A stretch of DNA of 64,000 bases from Engraulis encrasicolus (lineage: Eukaryota; Chordata; Actinopteri; Clupeiformes; Engraulidae), in assembly GCF_034702125.1 (NCBI RefSeq), contig NC_085868.1:25866776-25930775 (forward strand), written 5' to 3'. The position numbers and the translations under genes are program-made. This document shows, in pieces, positions 56,702 to 64,000 of this stretch; position 1 is the stretch's first letter; each line of letters starts with the position of its first letter. The notes beneath the pieces were generated by a model. It was not told the DNA's origin, did not search any database, and saw only the letters and a list, made by a program, of their open reading frames with translations.

Positions 56702-58418
56702 ACGTTCAACTGCTGAATGCATGTTCAACTGCTGAACGTGCTCTCCAGCAGAGCCACTTCAGTCACGGCACGGAGGGAGGGAGGGGGAGAGAGATTTAGG
56801 CTACATGACAAGACCTAAAACAAATATAGGTCAATGTGCGCTAAAATCCCAATTCGATCGAGGAACAAAAGTCATTTCCATAGCGATTAAATCTCATTGA
56901 ACTCGTGCGCTGCATCTCACCTCTGCCTGAACAGAAAAGACGCAAGCCCATGCAACAGGTGGCACCCAGGCAGATGAAATAGTTAGTTTCCAGGAATGCT
57001 CGTCTATATATTTCTTTATTGCGGTCGTTTTCGAAAATCATATTAGTTTTCCTCCAACGCATTCCCGATGTATCATGCATTCTCTGCTCAACTGATCTCG
57101 CATAACGCGCCCCTACCAAACTACGGGGGAAAAATATCCTCCACATTTAGAATGGGCTACTACAGTACGCCAGCTAAAATGCAAAGAGGGTGATATCACA
57201 AATACACAAAAATAGTGCAGGGGAGGAGAATCGTCCAGATTTAACAGAGGACAGAGTGAGTGCTCTAACTGCATAACTGAGCGCTCAAGACTCTTCTGGT
57301 TGAACAAAGGGAAACACGCTCATGAGCACCGTGCACCGTCGGGGCTGTCGGGGAGATGAGGTGGGCCATCAGGAATATTAAACCCTATTCTGCCTAACTA
57401 CTAGCCTACGTATGTTTCCTGGACATTTCTGAAATTCGGGTTAGGGGTAGGGTGGAGCAAGGTAGCCTACTGTTCTCAGATGCTCCCGTGGCGCCTTCAG
57501 ATAGGCTAAATTAGGAATGCGATACAGTTATAGCCTACACGTGCGATACAGAAATACAGATACGGTCAGCCAGACCTTGAATATTACGAGTGCAAGACAA
57601 AGCAAAACTGATATAACAAAAACATACAATAGAAGCAAAGGAGAATCGTTTACATTTGCAAACAGAAGAGAGTTGAGAAAACTCTGCCGACTTGGCTTAA
57701 ATAACTGTGCGCTTCGCGCCTCATGACTCTCCAGGTTTAATAGAAAGGGCGCGGCTCACCGCGGCGCGCAGGCTGCACCCAGCAACGTTGACCTTCAGGA
57801 ATACTCAGCTAATCTTCTACCTGGCTCTATATTTCCAAGACATTTTAAAGGAACTGGTTTCGTTTTTGTCCTCCCTTCTTTTGGTAACGACTGTTCTCTG
57901 GAGCTTGAATTGCGTTAACGTCTCTACATGTAGGCTACTACCTTGCATAAATGATACTTCCAAAATACGGGATAATTGTCATCCAAACTTCACATAAATA
58001 TGAGTAAACAAAAGACACAATGTATCTGGCCTGCTAAATACATAAAAATAGGGAAGGAGAGAATTGTCCTCATTTTCAACCAGAAGAGAGGAGAGTGCTT
58101 CGATACCGCACAATTGCGAATGGTCTGATGACCGAGGTAAACGCAATGATGAATAACGGCTTCTCTAGATGTCTAGGAGACAACAGATTGCACTTCATCA
58201 TTTTGCCTCATTGTCAATGTCTGTCATGAGACTGTTATTATAAGATTTAACTGTTTGTGAATGCTTCGGAGAGATAACTGACGTTTTTGTGATCGAAAAT
58301 CGCGCATGGCCACAAATGGGCACATTTATGGTTTCATTTTTAAGGACCTCATGGCGGGCCAGAAACTTGCTGCCCGCGGGCCGCAGTTGGCCCGCGGGCC
58401 GTTGTTTGGAGACCAGTG
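56378..58418. mobile_element. Non-autonomous hAT element (2041 bp) with 8-bp TSD
   Basis: Target duplication CTGTGCAC at 56370-56377 and 58419-58426. Ends CAGTGGTCTCCAA and TTGGAGACCAGTG (one mismatch). Two (GA)n tracts at 56601-56639 and 56655-56700 lie inside. I see no transposase frame. Confidence 0.88.
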
Positions 58419-58426
58419 CTGTGCAC

Positions 58427-59155
58427 CATATACTTGACATTCACTGAGATGATTGTGGATTTTCACATTTTTGTAGACTTGCTTTCCTGTTGCAGTTAAA
58501 AACTGTGTATTCTTGAATTCTGGATTCTGTTAGGGGCATTCTTTTGAAATGTTGTGTCTGAGAATGTACAGCATGCGTACATTCTTCTTGTATTCTCTCT
58601 GATATAGGAAGTATTTGCTTTGCATCTATTAATTTGTATTTTGTTTTAAACAATTTTAACAATTGCTTTTAAGCTATTTCTCATTTGTAAATGACATTTT
58701 AATATGTTCAAATGTTGAAGAGCAAGTGGCATACAAACATAATCAAAGACATCAGTCTGAGAGATAGCAGAGACTGTCATAAAGATAGCCAAGTGACATC
58801 TAGACACACATTCAGCGTCATCGTATTGAATGATTCACTGATGAATGCTGTAAAATCTGTATATAGTGAATGAAGAATAAAGTGTTATGCACGGTAAGAG
58901 GTAACAAATGCACAATAAATCCTTCTTATGAAGATAATGCAATACTACGCTGCACTATTGATAATTTTACTTCCAAAGGTTACTTCAAACCTCTGAGCTA
59001 GTATGTCTACATTCCTGAACTGTTCTTGATTTGCCAGATTGTACTCACATACTGACAGTGTCAGCCCTCTGCTGGACTCTCCAATGCTACTGCAAGATGC
59101 CTGAACACCACGTCACATGGCCACGAATCGCGATCAATAATCTATAACGTTCGTT
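58427..59155. other. Intergenic with AATAAA signals
   Basis: AATAAA at about 58876 and 58914 could serve adgrg7 if its 3' UTR reads through the hAT element. Nothing else recognised. Confidence 0.4.
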
Positions 59156-59540
59156 GTGCCGTCACGATAAAGCCCCATTTTTCTTGGTTAGGCCACACTT
59201 CCGCCAATGCATTTGAATGGGCTGTCCAACTCGTGGTAGATTGACGATTAATGGCCCAATTCCGACAGAAAACTGATAAGGGAAAGATTATTAGTGAAGG
59301 GATACAGCATAGCATGTATGCCCCATCACACTGTGAAGTAGGCTAAAACAAATTAAGTTGGACAGAGTGTTTTCCAATGCAATGTTCGCTTCTCTACACT
59401 CCGCTTCTTCCTCACATTTTCCTGGAAGCTTGACAGGTCCAGCAATCGTAAATCAACCACGAGTCGGACAGCCCATTCAAATGCATTGGCCACGGAAGTG
59501 TGGCCCAACCACGAAAAACGGGCCTTTATCGTGACGGCAC
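59156..59540. mobile_element. Inverted-repeat element (385 bp)
   Basis: Ends GTGCCGTCACGATAAAG and CTTTATCGTGACGGCAC; a further inverted block around caatgcatttgaatgggctgtcc at 59203 and its inverse at 59466. No coding capacity, target duplication unclear. Confidence 0.75.
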
Positions 59541-59615
59541 CACTGCTGTAATTTCGTGGAAACACAACGCATCTTGTGCGATAGGGCTCTACCACTGCAG
59601 GATAATGCACTAGAG

Positions 59616-60887
59616 CAGTGATTTTCAAACTCTGGTGTTGCAGGTGGGCCGCAAGAGGACGGTCCTAGAAAAAATATCCTAAAATCTACTCACATGTTGG
59701 TTAGATATCACAAGTTGTTTAGTTATCTTATGTCGTGTGTGCGTCCAGCAACGTATACACTTCCTTATTTGGCGTTTTTATGTGTTATGGAGTACTATTA
59801 GGCAGGATGTATCCTAAATTGATGTAGTTCAAACATTGTGTCATTTCAATCGCAGAAGTTATTTTCGACCGCAAATTATATAGCGCGAGTTAACCGCGAG
59901 GTACAATGTTGCATTTTCTACCTGCCGTTGTGATATGTTGTATTTTCATGCTTATGGTGTTAATGTTTGTGTAAAATGAGGGGAAGCAGCTACAGTAGCT
60001 TATAAAAAACAAGAGGTCTTGTACGTGTAGCACAGATCACAGTGCCACACCAGCTCACATTATAACCAAAATGCAATCATCTTGAGCCATTGTACTGTAC
60101 AATGACTCACTGGCCAAATGTATGAATGGTTTTATTTCCAAGGCCAAGAAATAATACTGATTATTTAAAAAAGAAAAACACCTACCAAATGTTGGCTACT
60201 TTGTGTCTGCAGCATTCACTTGGCCATCCCACCACATCAGTTGGGAAAAACACACGTAAAATATCACAGATGACATCACACCAACATCAGATGACACCAA
60301 ATCCATGGTGTGGTTGGTATTACAGCTTATTTGACACATATGCCTAAAAGTCCTACCCCTACTGCATGCATTTATTACGGTACCACTAATGATCACATAA
60401 CTTTACAATGCATGCATGTGATGTCACATGACTTTCTACAACAAACCCAGGAAAACTCCTATCTATCAAGCACAACAGACCAGACAAAATCACAATAGCA
60501 GCAACAGCACAAGCAAAAACTTTGGAAGATCTAACGTCTAAACATCTACAGATTCTCATACATCAAGGCAATGTTACACCTCTCATACACATCTGGCATA
60601 TTTAGCTGTTCATGAAGCAGTCATCTGTCTAGTGTGTGACGTAAACAACCCTCCACACCTTTGCATGTGACTTCCTTTGTCAAGTGAATAAAAGAGATGT
60701 CTGGGGAAAATCCCAGAAGATCAGTAGTTTCTAAAATACACAAGCCAAGCCATCTGGCACCAACAGCCAAACCCTGTTCAAAGTAATTCCTAAATTGCAA
60801 TTGGGGGGCATTAGTCCATTTTATTTCAAAATATTTAGGGAGGTGTTGGGAGGGTTATGATGAGGACAAAATTGTGGAGAACCACTG
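59616..60887. mobile_element. Possible hAT-like element or two hAT half-ends
   Basis: Left CAGTGATTTTCAAACTC and right (inverse) CAGTGGTTCTCCAC look like hAT termini, but the flanking 8-mers do not match, so they may be unrelated ends. Includes a 80-bp fragment (60710-60790) related to the Tc1-like element at 41487-44251. Confidence 0.35.
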
Positions 60888-61512
60888 CCCTAACATTTTC
60901 TATGTTGCCATTACCAAATCAGTTTTAAGTAGGCCTACCTCCTCAGCACCACCACTTATCATCAAATTCTTTTGAGAATCTAGTATAGGCTACAATGTGT
61001 GCACCATGTAAAATGAATAAAAATAGACTCAAAATAGGCTACAAATTAATTTAGAATGATAAATCAAATGTACATTAATGAAACTGGCAAATAATTACTT
61101 AAATGAATAAAGGTATCTTTGCATTTCTGGTTTGTACTTGAGCTTAAATATTATTGTATACAAATTATTGATTTTCACAGACAGTATTCACAGTGGCCGT
61201 GTCTGTATCATTGCTGTTCTTAAAGCAACCCAGATGATTGTCAAGATTATACAAGTAAAATGTATTCTCATATCAACAGGACTGACAAGCTTATATCACT
61301 GTGTTTCACACCATGTCAATCATTACCAAACAGGTTAGACATTCATAAACGGCACACTCTAAGCTGTGATATCAACAGTAAGCACCGGAGAGCGTTAAAG
61401 GATGATTCTATGCAATGTAAGTGCTATTTATCAAAGTATTTTGAATACATGATATCCATGTCTTGTGCAGTCTTTTGGTTGGTTGATTCAGTTATTGTAT
61501 ATTCTTCTTCAG

Positions 61513-61705
61513 ATATTCATGGCTGGGTTTGTTTTTTTTATCCTTATTGGAGCGTTTTTGTGGCCATGTATTTGGTGTTACCCTGATGGAGATTGTTTGA
61601 ACTGTGTAACGGAAAAAGCTCAACATGGAACCCCTCAAACATCAACACCACCCTTTAACGTTTCACACAACACAGTTGAAGTTGTTGCCAATCAACAAGC
61701 TACAG
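61513..61705 (+). CDS. Orphan exon-like segment, membrane helix plus Cys cluster
   Basis: Between an acceptor (attcttcttcag) and a donor (ACAG|gtagg) lies an open frame of 64 codons. It encodes IFMAGFVFFILIGAFLW, a hydrophobic helix, then PCIWCYPDGDCLNC, a Cys cluster, then a Thr/Ser/Asn-rich tail with one N-glycosylation site (NVS). I do not recognise the family. No partner exons were found nearby, and the sequence downstream is transposon. It may be one exon of a gene continuing right of the window, or chance. Confidence 0.3.
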
Positions 61706-61832
61706 GTAGGCTATGCAAAGCAGCTTGCCAACAATGTTGTTACATGTTACTGTAGACCTACCTTAGTCTTAAAATGTAATGTATAAATGCAGTGACAAGC
61801 TCATAGCTGGGATATTGCTTGATGCTCGGATA

Positions 61833-62117
61833 CAGTCAATCCGGAAAGTATTCACAGCGCTTCACTTTTTTCACATTTTATTATCTTACAGCCTTATTCC
61901 AAATGCTACAAATTAATCTCTTTTGTCAAAATCCACCACTTGGTCTCAAGAGAGATGAACAGACCAAGGATATGGATCACTGGAACCATGTCGTGTGGTC
62001 TGATGAGACCAAGATAAACAAATTTGCTTTAGATGGTGTTAAGCATGTGTGGTGGTAAACAAGTGAATTTTACCAAAAAAAGTGCATCATCTGGCTAGTC
62101 AAGCATGGTAGTGGGAC
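61833..62117 (+). mobile_element. Tc1-like element fragment, interrupted by LTR retrotransposon
   Basis: After TA the terminus CAGTCAATCCGGAAAGTATT is a known fish Tc1-type end. It is followed directly by an internal transposase piece (DHWNHVVWSDETKINKFALD), so the element has a deletion. It stops near 62117, where the LTR begins. Confidence 0.8.
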
Positions 62118-62685
62118 TGTTCTGGCCTCACAGATCCTTATCCGCTAGCCAGGCAGGTAAACAAGCCCCACAAACGACGCCAGACACCGAAGGTTGCGTT
62201 CTCATCATTTATGGAAGATTGTTAAACTGAAACATATACAAGTATAACATCAGGGACAGTATCCTCTCGTGTACGTATATTAAAATAACTATAGTAATAA
62301 CAATGAAACAAATTACGTGTTGACTTGGCAGTAGTAACTACCGGTAAGCTAAGGCTAACAGGGAGAAGGGTAAATACAAAGTTGTCCAAATACAAAGGGT
62401 GAATTCATGAGTGGGATAAACAATGACAAGTAAGATGGCGATAAGATTATGATAATACGGCAAGTTGAGTTGGGGGGAAAGTATCAAATGAAATAAATAT
62501 TACAGTAACTCACAGAGATTGCCTTGAAACTGCGTACGGGAGGTTTCCACGTAGCTGGGTTGTTAACTGTCAAATCATACTAAACATTCTGACATTCTGA
62601 GTCTCGGGATGTAAACATTTGTCAAAGTAAAAGTCTTTTGGAGTTCGAAGTATTTACAAGATTATTAGTTGGCGTAGCCAGAACA
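62118..62685 (-). repeat. LTR of BEL/Pao element (568 bp)
   Basis: On the - strand it starts TGTTCTGGC and ends GCCAGAACA (perfect inverted termini with TG..CA). A purine-rich GACGGGGAG immediately precedes its start, as expected for a 3' LTR. Boundaries are by eye only. Confidence 0.65.
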
Positions 62686-62741
62686 CTCCCCGTCTGGTAT
62701 CTTTAGAGATGCCATATTGATGTTCACACCGTGAGGGCACC

Positions 62742-64000
62742 TTATTCTGGGGACAAAAGGAACACTAGTTCTGAGATGGGTCTGTAATAGTTCTTTGTTG
62801 TCCCGTGTTGAACAACTTTGATTTCAGCTTTTCTTACAAGTCCGTCTTGGCTTGGGATAGTCTGGATGATGACTCCCATAGGCCACTCATTCCTTCTGGC
62901 CTGTTTCTCCTTAAGAAGGACTACATCTCCTGCCTTCAGATTTGGTCTCTCAAGTTGCCACTTTTGCCGCGACTGCAGTGTGCTGAGGTACTCCTTACGC
63001 CATCTGTTCCAGAATTCATTGGCTAGCAGCTGAACTCGCTTCCATTGGTTCCTCAAGATCTCCTTTTGGTTAAGGCTTTGCAGAGGTGGGAGGAGTAATC
63101 CTGATTTCTGGGTAAGTAGCATGGAGGGTGACAGGATTTGGGGATGTTCAGAGTCAGAAGAGACTGGTATCAAAGGACGAGCATTGATTATGGCTGTGAC
63201 CTCAGCTAGGAATGTAGTAAGTGTCTCATGGGTAAGGCGTCTTTGTCCGGCACACAGCAGCATGTTGTCCAGTATGCGTCGAGCGACACCAATCATGCGT
63301 TCCCACACTCCACCCATGTGGGACGAATGGGGTGGGTTAAAGATCCAGGTGCATTTTTCTTCTTGCAGGTATTTCTGGACCTCACCTTGTTCTACAGTGT
63401 TGATGCCCATCTCTCTACATGCACCAACAAAGTTTGTTCCACAGTCTGAGCGTAACTGTTTAGCTGGACCACGCAGTGCGAAGAAGCGCCTCAGCGCATT
63501 GATAAAGCTGGAGGAGCTCATCTCTTCGACGACCTCAATGTGGACTGCCCTTGTGCATAAACAGGTGAACAAGACTGCCCAGGGCTTTTTCTGAATGGGG
63601 AAATAGGGGCGCTCCACCCTCATACCTCCGTGGGTGCACCTTCATACTTCTATTTTTATATATATATATTTGAGCACCCCAAGTAAATTTCTCATTCTCG
63701 GGGGACGGGACGGGACGGGACACCCCCCTTCACCCCCGAAACCTGCCATGATGCTCCCTCATGCCAAAAAATCCTACAAAAAGCCCTGCTGCCCATCTCT
63801 TACTATTGGCCTGCCCCCCGCGTGTTCTTGCGGACACTTCCCATGGCCCGAACATGTCCATGCCCACGTGTGAGAACGGGGGGTCTGTTTGAAGTCGATC
63901 TCCAGGCAGTTCACTCTTTTGCTGTTCCTCAATCTTGCCTCTGAGCCGTCTGCAAATCACACATTTGTGTAGTACCTTCCCAATACACCTTCTTGCTCCT
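62742..64000 (-). mobile_element. BEL/Pao retrotransposon pol 3' end: integrase and DUF5641, running off the window
   Basis: On the - strand from the window edge: the CxxC half of an integrase zinc finger (KCVICRRLRGK), a first catalytic Asp in HVGMDMFGPW, then a 209-bp insertion, then WAVLFTCLCTRAVHIEV, a second Asp in LRSDCGTNFVGA, the Glu in HMGGVWERMIG, and a C-terminal domain ending near YYRPISELVFLL with TAA at 62742-62744. Protease, RT and RNase H lie beyond the right edge. The insertion destroys the frame, so this copy is inactive. The host of the insertion is the Tc1 fragment. Confidence 0.9.
63580..63788. mobile_element. 209-bp inverted-repeat insertion in the BEL/Pao integrase
   Basis: Ends CAGGGCTTTTTCTG and TACAAAAAGCCCTG, flanked by CTGCC on both sides (63575-63579, 63789-63793). 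Its removal joins two integrase segments in frame context. Has a (GGGAC)n patch at 63711-63722. Confidence 0.7.

Noticed and set aside
61260..61586. 108-codon frame joining a possible upstream exon (61333-61418) to 61513
   Set aside because: The join that keeps this frame open loses the hydrophobic helix frame and soon hits a stop, so the upstream piece is not supported as a partner exon.

Overview
The window reads as ordinary vertebrate, almost certainly teleost fish, nuclear DNA. The reasons are spliced genes with GT-AG introns in conserved phases, dense fish-type transposons (Tc1-like elements with TA target duplications, hAT and TTAA-flanked miniature elements, tRNA-derived SINEs, L2/CR1-like LINE, BEL/Pao LTR element), and very long (GT)n, (TA)n and (GA)n tracts. 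I cannot resolve the species from sequence alone.

Layout. At the left edge (773-2722, + strand) are the last three coding exons of an adhesion GPCR, running from the second extracellular loop to the C-tail. The rest of that gene lies upstream of the window. Two intronless type II keratin genes follow on the - strand (8022-9704 and 17996-19711). They are near-identical in the rod and share TATA box, 5' leader and poly(A) site, so they form a tandem duplicate pair about 10 kb apart. From 20 to 34.6 kb there is no host gene I can support, only transposon-derived DNA, including a 5'-truncated non-LTR element with a PD-(D/E)XK endonuclease domain (29.65-31.47 kb) that sits inside an older miniature element.

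The main gene is a second adhesion GPCR on the + strand, 34715-55607. I could assemble 16 exons with consistent phases into 1602 codons. It has a signal peptide, a mucin-like Thr/Ser/Pro region of about 850 residues encoded by one 2.67-kb exon, one EGF-like module, a GAIN-type region ending in a GPS, seven transmembrane helices and a short C-tail. The EGF-to-NFC junction, the GPS and the seven-helix region match ADGRG7 (GPR128). The left-edge gene is a tandem paralog. The mucin region is far larger than the ectodomain of mammalian ADGRG7 as I remember it.

From 55.6 kb to the right edge there are a 2-kb hAT element, other inverted-repeat elements, one orphan exon-like segment with a hydrophobic helix (61513-61705), a Tc1-like fragment, and a BEL/Pao retrotransposon (LTR plus integrase, - strand) that interrupts the Tc1 copy and runs off the window. 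A keratin pair nested between two mucosal-type adhesion GPCRs may suggest epithelial expression, but that is inference.
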